Shown here one piece after another: positions 27,801 through 40,500 of a stretch of DNA of 64,000 nucleotides. Position 1 is the stretch's first letter; each line of letters starts with the position of its first letter. This DNA is from Limnoperna fortunei (lineage: Eukaryota; Mollusca; Bivalvia; Mytilida; Modiolidae), in NCBI GenBank assembly GCA_944474755.1, contig OX104116.1:8311547-8375546 (forward strand). Direction: 5' to 3'. Both the position numbers and the translations under genes were made by a program. Under the pieces are notes generated by a model. The model ran no database searches and was not told where the DNA came from. It saw nothing but the letters and a program-made list of their open reading frames with translations.

Positions 27801-30800
27801 GTGGTATGTATACTCTATAATTTCCTGGACCCGGGTTGGTTGTGTGATTATCTGTCCAAGGTCTTACTCCATGTGGTATGTATACTCTATAATTTCCTGG
27901 ACAGGAGTTGGTTGTCTGATGTTCTGTCCAAGGTCTTACTCCATGTGGTATGTATACTCTATAATTTCCTGGACCCGGGTTGGTTATGTGATGTTCTGTC
28001 CAAGGTCTTACTCCATGTGGTATATATACTCAATACTCTTTTGTATGTATATTCCGTATATTTGTAAGTGATGAATTAGTCCTGGTAAAATTACAAAGTA
28101 TTAGACAGACCAATATTTCTGGGAAATTTATTCTGTGTATACTTTCACTATACATATACTGGGACTGTTGGTTGTGTGTTATGTTGTTCCAGATATGGTT
28201 ATATTTAACTAGGGAAACTAGATATTTTATACTTTTACAATTAATGTCAAGTAAATTCATGATTGTGTTCATTTACAAAATAAACACAGAAAAGGAATTG
28301 GAAGCGATGCATGGTCTTAGAAGTGCATAAACAAAAATGGTTTGACTTGTACATGATCTTTGTCCTTTTGAATGATACGACTATGTTGAGCAAAACAGCA
28401 CTAAATAACAGGTCACTTGTATTATTATTGTTTATATTTTATTTAACTTACTACATAAACTATTTTCAGGCCAGGGATCCTAATGTACGAGGAGGTAAAA
28501 TAAGTAAGGCAGAAGTCAGGAGAATATTTAACGAGGATCCCCGATTCCCCGACGAGTATGTAGAGCAGTATATACAGTTAATGGAGCGATTTGAGATAGC
28601 TCTCAGTGTGGATTTTGGTGGAAAGTGAGTTATTAGTTCTGTTTGTAGCACATTGTATTGGGAATAATTATCCTATAAGTAATCTACTTTCACTGTCAAG
28701 CTAAGTAATTTTCATACTTGTTGCATCATTAAAAACTTTTCCTACAAAAATGTTTACTTTTCCTGGAGTTTTTTTCTATCCAGACAAATTGGGTACAGTA
28801 TATCTGTTGTACATTCCTGATAATAAAAAAACTTCAGACCAAGACATCATTGTTTTGTCATCCAAGTAAAATTTATACAAAGTATGCATTGATCTGATTT
28901 CAGGACACTATTCTTAAACCAAAAACTCTGACATGGAAATATGTTTTACCTGTAACTCTCAATTTATACTCTCGTGCAAATTTTAACGAGTCAAGTATAC
29001 CTGGCTAGAAATTGGACATGCTGCTGACTTTTCAAACATTTTTTTTGTGATAGGTTATTTATTCCTTCCCAGCTGTCTAAATATCCAGCCATAGAACTTA
29101 ACAGATCAGAACAACAGGGGTTAAAGGTTATCAGACTGTACAAGATGGCATTCATCCCAACTGGATTTTGGAGTAGATTATTATCCCGTTTGATGTACAG
29201 AATTGAACTGTTAACCACAGACTGGATTCTGAATAAGTCTTTCGCCTCGTCTGTTACACCGTCAAAATTTCAGCGGATGTTGGAGAGACAAAGTTCATCT
29301 AGGTACCTGTATGAACTGTGACCTGATCATATATTAATTGTTAAATGTATGATACTGGTTTTTTTTGTTTTGTTAATTTATACTTTACTATTTAAATAAT
29401 GCTTATTTTTTTATAAAAACATATAAAAATCAGGGATTGGAATCATTATGTCAATGTCAAAATTTTTCTGCATTCAAAATTGTTACCATACTTGTCACCC
29501 AGTCCTTCAACCAACATCTCCATGTTCTACATACAAAATTGTTACCGTACTTGTGACCCAGTCCTTCAACCAATATCTCCATGTTCTACATACAAAATTG
29601 TTACCATACTTTTGACCCAGTCCTTCAACCAATATCTCCATGTTCTACATACAAAATTGTTACCGTACTTTTGACCCAGTCCTTCAACCAATATCTCCAT
29701 GTTCTACATACAAAATTGTTACCATACTTGTGACCCAGTCCACAACCAATATCTCCATGTTCTACATACAAAATTGTTACCGTACTTGTGACCCAGTCCT
29801 TCAACCAATATCTCCATGTTCTACATACAAAATTGTTACCATACTTTTGACCCAGTCCTTCAACCAATATCTCCATGTTCTACATACAAAATTGTTACCG
29901 TACTTGTGACCCAGTCCACAACCAATATCTCCATGTTCTACATACAAAATTGTTACCGTACTTGTGACCCAGTCCTTCAACCAACATCTCCATGTTCTAC
30001 ATACAAAATTGTTACCATACTTGTCACCCAGTCCTTCAACCAATATCTCCATGTTCTACATACAAAATTGTTACCATACTTGTCACCCAGTCCTTCAACC
30101 AATATCTCCATGTTCTACATACAAAATTGTTACCGTACTTGTGACCCAGTCCACAACCAATATCTCCATGTTCTACATACAAAGTGTTACCATACTTGTG
30201 ACCCAATCCTTCAACCAACATCTCTATGTTCTACATACAAAATTGTTACCATACTTTTGACCCAGTCCTTCAACCAATATCTCCATGTTCTACATACAAA
30301 ATTGTTACCGTACTTGTGGCCCAGTCCTTCAACCAACATCTCCATGTTCTACATACAAAATTGTTACTGTACTTGTGACCCAGTCCTTCAACCAACATCG
30401 CCAATGTTCTACATACAAAATTGTTACCATACTTTTGACCCAGTCCTTCAACCAACATCTGCATGTTCTACATACAAAATTGTTACCGTACTTGTGACCC
30501 AGTCCTTCAACCAACATCTCCATGTTCTACATACAAAGTGTTACCATACTTGTGACCCAATCCTTCAACCAACATCTCCATGTTCTACATACAAAATTGT
30601 TACCGTACTTGTGACCCAGTCCTTCAACCAACATCTCCATGTTCTACAAAATTGAGCAAAATTTGATTATATTTAAAATGTAATATTAGTTAGTCTTTGA
30701 ACATATAAAATAAAATGAAGTTGTAAAAATTATATTTTTTAAGGATATGCAAATAGCCATATTTACGTGAAAAATAATTAATGAATCTTCCCCTTCACTT

Positions 30801-31424
30801 AACCAGTTGTTACCATAGGTGACCGGAATCATCCTTTTTGTGGGTGTTTCCCTTTAAAAAATTATAACTCAAGTCCCAACCATATAACCAAAATGGCCAC
30901 AATTAATACATATAAATAATTCATAGAGGTAGACAATAGAAATTCATATAAATTCTACTTTAAATAGCATATAATGATTTACTCATTGTTTGTTATAAAC
31001 TCCATTTCTATATAAACTGCTATAAATGAACTTTGCAGTAAGCAAATAAAATAATTATTTTTTGATAGACAATTATCTAGCAGATACTGAACTGAAAGTT
31101 AACTTATATAATCTCATTACAGTGGATTACAGATTGTGAAAAGGGACATGATTTATTGGGAAGATGGGTTGTATCTTGGCCATGAATCTGGATGTTTTGT
31201 GGTCGAGTCCACCATTGTACCACAGCGCAAAGGGTCACCACATAGTGGTGTTCTCATAACTGTCCAGTCAACTAAGGGAGACTACTCTATCATGGGTATT
31301 GTTGTAGATGAAATTGATGATCTTCTCAATGATCATTATCCAGGTAAGATAGATTTATAATTCTGAAAATTTTATTTCTGTGTTACCTGCAATAAAATTG
31401 TCATCATCGTCATCATTGTCGTCG

Positions 31425-31509
<85 letters not shown>

Positions 31510-34500
31510 TGTAGTCATCATCATTAGGGCCCCGCCACAAAACGCCCTATAGTGATCAGTCTGTCCGTCTGTCCGTGCGTCAGAACTAATCGTGTCCAGG
31601 CTGTAACTTTTTTATCTTTTGAGATAGGCTTTTGATATTTGGAATGTGGGTAGATAATATCAAGGCTATGTGTCGCATACCGTGGTTGTTGACCTTTGAC
31701 CTTGAGCTGTGACCATAAGGTCACATTATTGCTTTCTGAATAACAAATTCATGTCCCAGATGTAACTTTTTTATCTTTTGAGGTAGGCTTTTGATATTTG
31801 GAATGTGGGTAGATAATATCAAGGCGATGTGTCGCATACCATGGTTGATGACATTTGACCTTGACCTTAAGGTCGGCGTGGGCCCACAGAGATGGGTACC
31901 ATCTCACTGATATCTAGTTATATTTTATTTCTACCTGCAACTCCTATACAGTAGACTCCAGGTAATTGGATACACAAAATATTCTATTTCACAGAGTATC
32001 CGATTCGCCGGTCATTTTATATTTGATGACAAGGGGGGGGGGGGATGTAAAAAAGGTTGGGTTCAGGACAATAATGGATGATATCTTCGTAAATATTATT
32101 GATATTTACCACATTTCACAAAAGAAATGTTTGATATTATGCATATTAACATTAGTTATTGTTTTCTTTGTATGTCAATATTGCCGAAACCGTCAATGAC
32201 ATTCGTGTGTACATCTGTTGTTATCCCACTCCAGATTTATCTTTCTGCTGTTTTTCAAATGTTTTATTTATATTGATCTGAATAAAACTGTTTTCTTGTT
32301 CTTTTTAGTTGTTTATTTTCTTTATCGTAAATACGATATGTTTTTGGTGACTAACTATGGGTCGATGTCACAGTAAAACCTCCATTCAGAATATCCTCGA
32401 GACATGTGCTTTAGAAATATTGAATTTACGTACAAATTTCGAAATTCATCGCACAAAACTAACTAAACAGTTAAGTACAAATTTTAACTTCCTGATTGGA
32501 TTTTTAAGTCTCAGCAAACAAATTTTCAAAATGATAAACATGTTTTAAATGTAAATGGTTCTTATAGTTTTATGTCTCTGTATGTAATCTAAAAATAGCT
32601 CGGTATGTAAATTATCTCAAACCTACTTTTAATCTATATTTGGACAATCTATGCAGTCTTTCAGTTGATCACAATTAATAAAATGATTATGTATAATATG
32701 GATAACACAAAATTTCTTTAACAAACAGACATAATATTAAAGTAATGACTCTTTATGACTTATTGCCCTTAAATGTCAATTTTTTATGAAATTTTTCGTT
32801 TTTGTCCTGTAACTTAAAAACCATAACAGCTAGAGTGAAATTATATATAGCAAAAATGATCAGTAATTAAAGCCATACAATTCACTTAATTGGTCTGAAA
32901 TTGTCAGATGACTCCTGATAGGAGTTATTGCCCTAAAATGACAATTTTTTTATGAAATGTTCCGTTTTTGTCCTGTAACTTGATAACTATAGCAGTTAGA
33001 TTGAAACTGTAAATTGCACAAATGACCAGCAAAGCAAGGCCTACAAATGATTGCTTAGTCCAAAATTGCAAGATGACTCTTTATAGGAGTTATTGCCCTT
33101 TAATTATGAATTTGGACAAATGAACAGTTTTTGTATAAAAATTAGTCTATAACACACCTAGAGTAAAACTGTAAACCCTTAAGGACAAGGCTTACAAACC
33201 ATTTAATTTTCAGAAATTGTCTGATGACACCTTATAGGAGTTATTGTCTTTTGACATAAATTGAGAAAAGATAAATGTTTGGATATTGTTACTTAATAAA
33301 AATAAATTTCTTCCCATTTTCATGTATTCAACTTTATTGGTAGAATATGTATCATATTTGTGGAAAATGTGGCAATATTGACACCAGAATTGTGGTTGCA
33401 GCTTAACATAATATTTTTAAAATATCTGATTCTGAAATAATGTTAGTATAAGATTTGCATTGTAGAAGAATTGCTGGATAAAAGCTATTTCTGTTGTAGG
33501 ATTAATGGAGTGGGATGAATTTGGTCAGCCACGAGTTCAAAGGTTTGCCATGTGTCCAGTGTGCTATGATTCAACTAAATCTCTGCCGGAACATTTAGAC
33601 CACTTCTCTGTTGAACATTGTGCAAGACTCATTATGTCCTCCGATACAATAACATGCCCCAAAAATCTGAAAATTCCATTAGTTCAGCTTGTTCCAGAAC
33701 TTCTCATGGAGGAAATTCCAAAGAAATTCAAACTTGACGTAACAAGACTGAGTGTTGACACAGATAAGTTGTTGGGTATAGGTGTTGCAGGTAAAGTGCT
33801 AAAAGGAAAATACGGAGATGTAGATGTTGCTGTCAAACTGTATCACGGAGCACCACAGATGGCCATGGCAATGCTTCAGCTTAGTAGTCTGGACAGTAAT
33901 TACCATACAGGAGGTGACAATGATGAGGATGAAGTGGAGCAAGATGACATTTACAAGAATTATTCAGCATATTCAATTGATGCTGATGAAACAAACAGTA
34001 TGAAGGTAAAACATCCAATTGATGCTGATGAAATAAACAGTATGAATGTAAAACATTCAATTGATGCTGATGAAACAAACAGTATGAAGGTAAATGTGTG
34101 GATTTTCATCTGTTTCTTTCTGTATTGCATCACGAATGGCATTCATGTGTTTTCTCTCTTTTTCTGTGTAATCAGGCTCATGTCACAAGTCCTGTTTCAA
34201 GAAAGTATCATTCACTTAAAGACATATTATCGTCAAGGTCGGTTTCAGAACCTGAACTTGTCATTATCCAACTGTTTTTATTTGAAAACAATCTGTGTTT
34301 TTATACAATTGCAAGAAATAATAAACATCAGTGAATTTCTAATTAGTTTGAGAAACTAACTTTTTTAAAAATTAACAATTAAGTAGTTATTTCAGCATTG
34401 ATTTCTTTGACTTAAAATAATTCCACTATTATTATATTCTTATTTCTCATACCATAATTTACCTGTAATCTGGTTAGCCTTTGAAAATTTCGTAATATTC

Positions 34501-37500
34501 ATACCTCAAGGTTGGCGTCTAATGATCTCATAATTGCAATAACATCCTGTTTGTTAACTTGCTAATTCTTTTAATTATCTTTTATCAGCTGTCTTTTTTT
34601 AACAAGAAATAATTTACCTGTACAATTTTCATGTCTAGGTACAACAGGTTCTAAGTTCAAGACCTGCAAAATTATCTATGATATTTTATTTTACCTTTTA
34701 AAAAAATATTATTTACAATTCTGTTTTTCTTCAAAGTAAAATTTGATATAAGTTACTGTAATAAATAAAGAACTTTTATTAGTACATAGATCATTACAAC
34801 ATCACCACAATTTTTATAACCTATAAAGTGCAAAGGCAAAAAAACTTTTTAAACAGGATTATTAATCAATTTTACTGGTACTGTATTCTCTTATGTCACA
34901 AGGATTGATCATGTGGGAAATACTGTCAATATGGCGGCTCCCATATATGAAATTTTTTCTCCTTGGCCACTATAGAAGCAGAACGGTGGAGGATATATTA
35001 AACATTAAAAGGCAAATATGTTTCTTTTTATTTGAAGAATAACATACCAAATTTTAATCTTTTTGCAAAGTTTCCCTTTATTGAACTATTTGCTTTATTA
35101 TCAGGCATGGAGAGCTTTTATGGAGATGAGACAGGAAGTCCTGGTAACCAGTAAACTTCATTATCCATATATAGTATCATTTCTTGGCATATCTGTGAGA
35201 CCCAGTCTGCTGATGTGTCTAGAGTTTGCTCCCCTGGGAAACTTGAGAACTATCATTGACAGTGCCATTGTTCACAGAGAGCCTTTCAATAAGTACAGGG
35301 ACAAAGATAAGATATTCCCAGCAGTATTTCATACAGAAGAAACATACAAGATCTTGTATCAGGTCAGTTGTGTAATTGTATTGATATGCTAAGCTGGAGT
35401 CGAGGGGTTAGGTAGATATAAACAAATGCAGTAGTCCTGGGGTTGTGTTGATTGACATAATCTGGAGTCCCGGGTTCATTAGATATTGACAAGCTGGAGT
35501 CCCAAGGTTGGGTAGTATTAACACAAGCTGGAGTCCTGGGGGTGGGTAGATATTAACACAAGCTAGAGTCCTAGGGTGTGTAGATATTAACACAAGCTGG
35601 AGTCCTGGGGGTGGGTAGATATTAACACAAGCTGGAGTCCTAGGGTGGGCAGATATTAACACAAGCTGGAGTTCTGGGGGTGGGTTGATATTGACACAAG
35701 CTGGAGTCCTGGGGGTGGGTAGATATTAACACATGCTGTAGTCCTGGGGTGGGTAGATATTAACACAAGCTGGAGTCCTGGGGTGGGCAGATATTAACAC
35801 AAGCTGGAGTCCTGGTGGAGGGCAGATATTAACACAAGCTGTAGTTCTGCGGTGGGAAGATATTCACACAAGCTGGAGTCCTAGGGTGGGCAGACATTAA
35901 CACAAGCTGGAGTCCTGGTGGTGGGCAGATATTAACACAAGCTGGAGTCCTAGGGTGGGCAGATATTAACACAAGCTGGAGTCCTGGGGGTGGGCAGATA
36001 TTAACACAAGCTGGAGTCCTGGGGTGGGCAGATATTAACACAAGCTGGAGTCCTGGGGTGGGCAGATAATAACACAAGCTGGAGTCTTGGGGTGGGCAGA
36101 TATTAACACAAGCTGTAGTTCTGGGGTGGGTAGATATTATTACAAGCTGGAGTCCTGGGGTGGGCAGATATTAACACCAAGCTGGAGTCCTGGTGGTGGG
36201 CAGATATTAACACAAGCTGGAGTCCTGGGGGTGGGTAGATATTAACACAAGCTAGAGTCCTAGGGTGTGTAGATATTAACACAAGCTGGAGTCCTGGGGG
36301 TGGGTAGATATTAACACAAGCTGGAGTCCTAGGGTGGGCAGATATTAACACAAGCTGGAGTTCTGGGGGTGGGTTGATATTGACACAAGCTGGAGTCCTG
36401 GGGGTGGGTAGATATTAACACATGCTGTAGTCCTGGGGTGGGTAGATATTAACACAAGCTGGAGTCCTGGGGTGGGCAGATATTAACACAAGCTGGAGTC
36501 CTGGTGGAGGGCAGATATTAACACAAGCTGTAGTTCTGCGGTGGGAAGATATTAACACAAGCTGGAGTCCTAGGGTGGGCAGACATTAACACAAGCTGGA
36601 GTCCTGGTGGTGGGCAGATATTAACACAAGCTGGAGTCCTAGGGTGGGCAGATATTAACACAAGCTGGAGTCCTGGGGGTGGGCAGATATTAACACAAGC
36701 TGGAGTCCTGGGGTGGGCAGATATTAACACAAGCTGGAGTCCTGGGGTGGGCAGATAATAACACAAGCTGGAGTCTTGGGGTGGGCAGATATTAACACAA
36801 GCTGTAGTTCTGGGGTGGGTAGATATTATTACAAGCTGGAGTCCTGGGGTGGGCAGATATTAACACCAAGCTGGAGTCCTGGTGGTGGGCAGATATTAAC
36901 ACAAGCTGGAGTCCTGGGGTGGGTAGATATTAACACAAGCTGGAGTCCTGGTGGTGGGCAGATGTTAACACAAGCTGGAGTCCTGGTGGTGGGCAGATAT
37001 TAACACAAGCTGGAGTTCTGCGGTGGGAAGATATTAACACAAGCTGGAGTCCTGGGGGTGGTAGATATTAACACATTCTGGAGTCCTGGTGGTGGGCAGA
37101 TATTAACACAAGCTGGAGTCTTGAGGGTGGGCAGATATTAACACAAGCTGTAGTCCTGGGGTGGGAAGATATTAACACAAGCTGTAGTCCTGGGGTGGGA
37201 AGATATTAACACATGCTGTAGTCCTGGGGTGGGTAGATATTAACACAAGCTGGAGTCCTGGGGTGGGCAGATATTAACACAAGCTGGAGTCCTGGTGGAG
37301 GGCAGATATTAACACAAGCTGTAGTTCTGCGGTGGGAAGATATTAACACAAGCTGGAGTCCTAGGGTGGGCAGACATTAACACAAGCTGGAGTCCTGGTG
37401 GTGGGCAGATATTAACACAAGCTGGAGTCCTAGGGTGGGCAGATATTACCACAAGCTGGAGTCCTGGGGGTGGGCAGATATTAACACAAGCTGGAGTCCT

Positions 37501-40500
37501 GGGGTGGGCAGATATTAACACAAGCTGGAGTCCTGGGGTGGGCAGATAATAACACAAGCTGGAGTCTTGGGGTGGGCAGATATTAACACAAGCTGTAGTT
37601 CTGGGGTGGGTAGATATTATTACAAGCTGGAGTCCTGGGGTGGGCAGATATTAACACCAAGCTGGAGTCCTGGTGGTGGGCAGATATTAACACAAGCTGG
37701 AGTCCTGGGGTGGGTAGATATTAACACAAGCTGGAGTCCTGGTGGTGGGCAGATGTTAACACAAGCTGGAGTCCTGGTGGTGGGCAGATATTAACACAAG
37801 CTGGAGTTCTGCGGTGGGAAGATATTAACACAAGCTGGAGTCCTGGGGGTGGTAGATATTAACACATGCTGGAGTCCTGGTTGTGGGCAGATATTAACAC
37901 AAGCTGGAGTCTTGAGGGTGGGCAGATATTAACACAAGCTGTAGTCCTGGGGTGGTAAGATATTAACACAAGCTGTAGTCCTGGTGGTGGGCAGATATTA
38001 ACACAAGCTGGAGTTCTGCGGTGGGAAGATATTAACACAAGCTGGAGTCCTGGGGGTGGGTAGATATTAACACAAGCTGGAGTCCTGGTGGTGAGCAGAT
38101 ATTAACACAAGCTGGAGTTCTGCAGTGGGAAGATATTAACACAAGCTGGAGTCCTGGGGGTGTGTAGATATTAACACAAGCTGGAGTCCTGGTGGTGGGC
38201 AGATATTAACACAAGCTGGATTCCTAGGGTGGGCAGATATTAACACAAGCTGGAGTTCTGGGGTTGGGTAGATATTAACCCAAGCTGGAGTCCTGGTGGT
38301 GGGCAGATATTAACACAAGCTGGAGTTCTGCGGTGGGAAGATATTAACACAAGCTGGAGTCCTAGGGTGGGCAGATATTAACACAAGCTGGAGTTCTGGG
38401 GGTGGGTAGATATTAACACAAGCTGGAGTCCTGGTGGTGGGCAGGTATTAACACAAGCTGGAGTCCTAGGGTGGGCAGATATTAACACAAGCTGGAGTTC
38501 TGGGGTTGGGTAGATATTAACGACTAACTGGAGTCCTAGGGTGGGCAGATATTAACACAAGCTGGAGTCCTAGGGTGGGCAGATATTAACACAAGCTGGA
38601 GTTCTGGGGTTGGGTAGATATAAACACAAGCTGGAGTCCTGGTGGTGGGCAGATATTAACACAAGCTGGAGTCCTGCGGTGGGTAGATATTAACACAAGC
38701 TGGAGTCCTGGTGGTGGGCAGATATTAACACAAGCTGGAGTCCTGGTGGTGGGCAGATATTAACACAAGCTGGAGTCCTAGTGGTGGGCAGATATTAACA
38801 CAAGCTGGAGTCCTGGTGGTGGGTAGATATTAACACAAGCTGTAGTCCTGGGGTGGGTAGATATAAACACAAGCTGGAGTCCTGGTGGTGGGCAGATATT
38901 AACACAAGCTGGAGTCCTGAGGTGGGTAGATATTAACACAAGCTGGAGTCCTGGTGGTGGGCAGATATTAACACAAGCTGGAGTCCTGGTGGTGGGCAGA
39001 TATTAACACAAGCTGGAGTCCTAGTGGTGGGCAGATATTAACACAAGCTGGAGTCCTGGTGGTGGGCAGATATTAACACAAGCTGGAGTCCTGGTGGTGG
39101 GCAGATATTAACACAAGCTGGAGTCCTGGTGGTGGGCAGATATTAACACAAGCTGGAGTCCTGAAGTGGGCAGATATTAACACAAGCTGGACTCCTGGGG
39201 TGGGCAGATATTATCACAAGCTGGAGTCCTGGGTTGTGAAGATATTAACACAAGCTGTAGTTCTGGTGGTGGGTAGATATTAACACAAGCTGGAGTCCTG
39301 GGGTGGGTAGATATTAACACAAGCTGGAGTCCTGGGGTGGGCAGATATTAACACAAGCTGGAGTCCTGGGGTGGGTAGATGTTAACACATGCTGGAGTCC
39401 TAGGGTGTGAAGATATTAACACAAGCTGGAGTCCTGGGGTGGGCAGATATTAACACAAGCTGGAGTCCTGGGGTGGGTAGATATTAACACAAGCTGGAGT
39501 CCTGGGGGTGGGCAGATATTAACACAAGCTGTAGTTCTGGTGGTGGGCAGATATTAACACAAGCTGGAATCCTGGGGTGGGCAGATATTAACACAAGCTG
39601 GAGTCCTGGGGTGGGCAGATATTAACACAAGCTGGAGTCGTGGCATGGGGAGATATTAACACAAGCTGGAGTCCTGGGGTGGGCAGATATTAACACAAGC
39701 TGGAATCCTGGGGTGGGCAGATATTAACACAAGCTGGAGTCCTGAGATGTGTAGATATTAACACAAGCTGGAGTCCTGAGGTGTGGAGATATTAACACAA
39801 GCTGGAGTCCTGGGGTTGGCAGATATTAACACAAGCTGGAGTCCTGGGGCAGTTAGATTTTGAGACAAGCTGGAGTCCTAGGGTGTGTAGATATTAACAC
39901 AAGCTGGAGTCCTGAGGTGGGTAGATATTAACACAAGCTGGAGTCCTAGGGTGGGCAGATATTGAGATAAGCTGGAGTCCAGGGGTTCGGTAGACATTAA
40001 CACAAGCTGGAGTCCCGGGGTTCGGTAGATATTAACATAAGCTGGAGCCCTGGGGTGGGCAGATATTAACACAAGCTGGAATCCTGGGGTTTGATAGAGA
40101 TTTACCTGGACTAGACCTTACAGGGTTTGATATATATATCTAGACTAGACCTTACAGGGTTTGATATATATTTACCTAGACTAGACCTTACAGGGTTTGA
40201 TAGATATTTACCTGGACTAGATCTTACAGGGTTTGATACATATTTACCTGGACTAGACTTTATAGGGTTTGACACATATTTACCTGTAATAGACCTTACA
40301 GGGATTGATACATATTTACCTGGACTAGACCTTACAGGGTTTGATACATATTTACCTGGACTAGACCTTACATGTTTTCCTCATTTATATTTTAGGTTGC
40401 CAGTGGTCTGGGTTACCTTCACAAAAATGGCATTATTTACAGAGATTTAAAATCGGACAATGTCTTGGTTTTCTCACGTGATTTGGATTCTCCAGTCAAT

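Larger units (their letters stand above)
4088..28041 (+). repeat. About 24-kb tandem array of an exon end plus its 5' splice site (72/81-bp units)
   Basis: Roughly 300 head-to-tail units fill the intron. Every unit contains the end of the COR exon ([16 protein letters not shown]) followed by GTATGTAT, the exon's own donor. Type A is 72 bp, running GTATGTATACTCTATAATTT then CCTGGACC; it is open in the exon's reading frame. Type B is 81 bp and replaces the middle with CTCTGTACTCTTTAG then TGCCTGATGG, introducing an in-frame TAG. Type B dominates at 4.2-10.4, 15.9-19.7, 21.0-23.4 and 24.9-26.5 kb; type A dominates the blocks between. Identity between units is very high; common variants are GTGTGATG/GTCTGATG and GGTCTTAC/GTTCTTTC. 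The array ends at a last donor-like GTATAT at 28020 and decays by 28041. Confidence 0.96.

Noticed and set aside
4088..28041. CRISPR array
   Set aside because: Repeats are contiguous without unique spacers, the genome is animal, and the unit is an exon fragment.
29625..30655. Open frames of 60-280 codons on both strands with CSTYKIVT or VEHGDIG repeats
   Set aside because: Products of the 59-bp intronic satellite, cycling through three frames.
31355..31540. Poly-Asp protein on the - strand
   Set aside because: Translation of the (TCA)n microsatellite.
35408..40072. Pro/Leu-rich open frames ([16 protein letters not shown]) on the - strand
   Set aside because: Antisense of the 34-35-bp satellite; no gene features.
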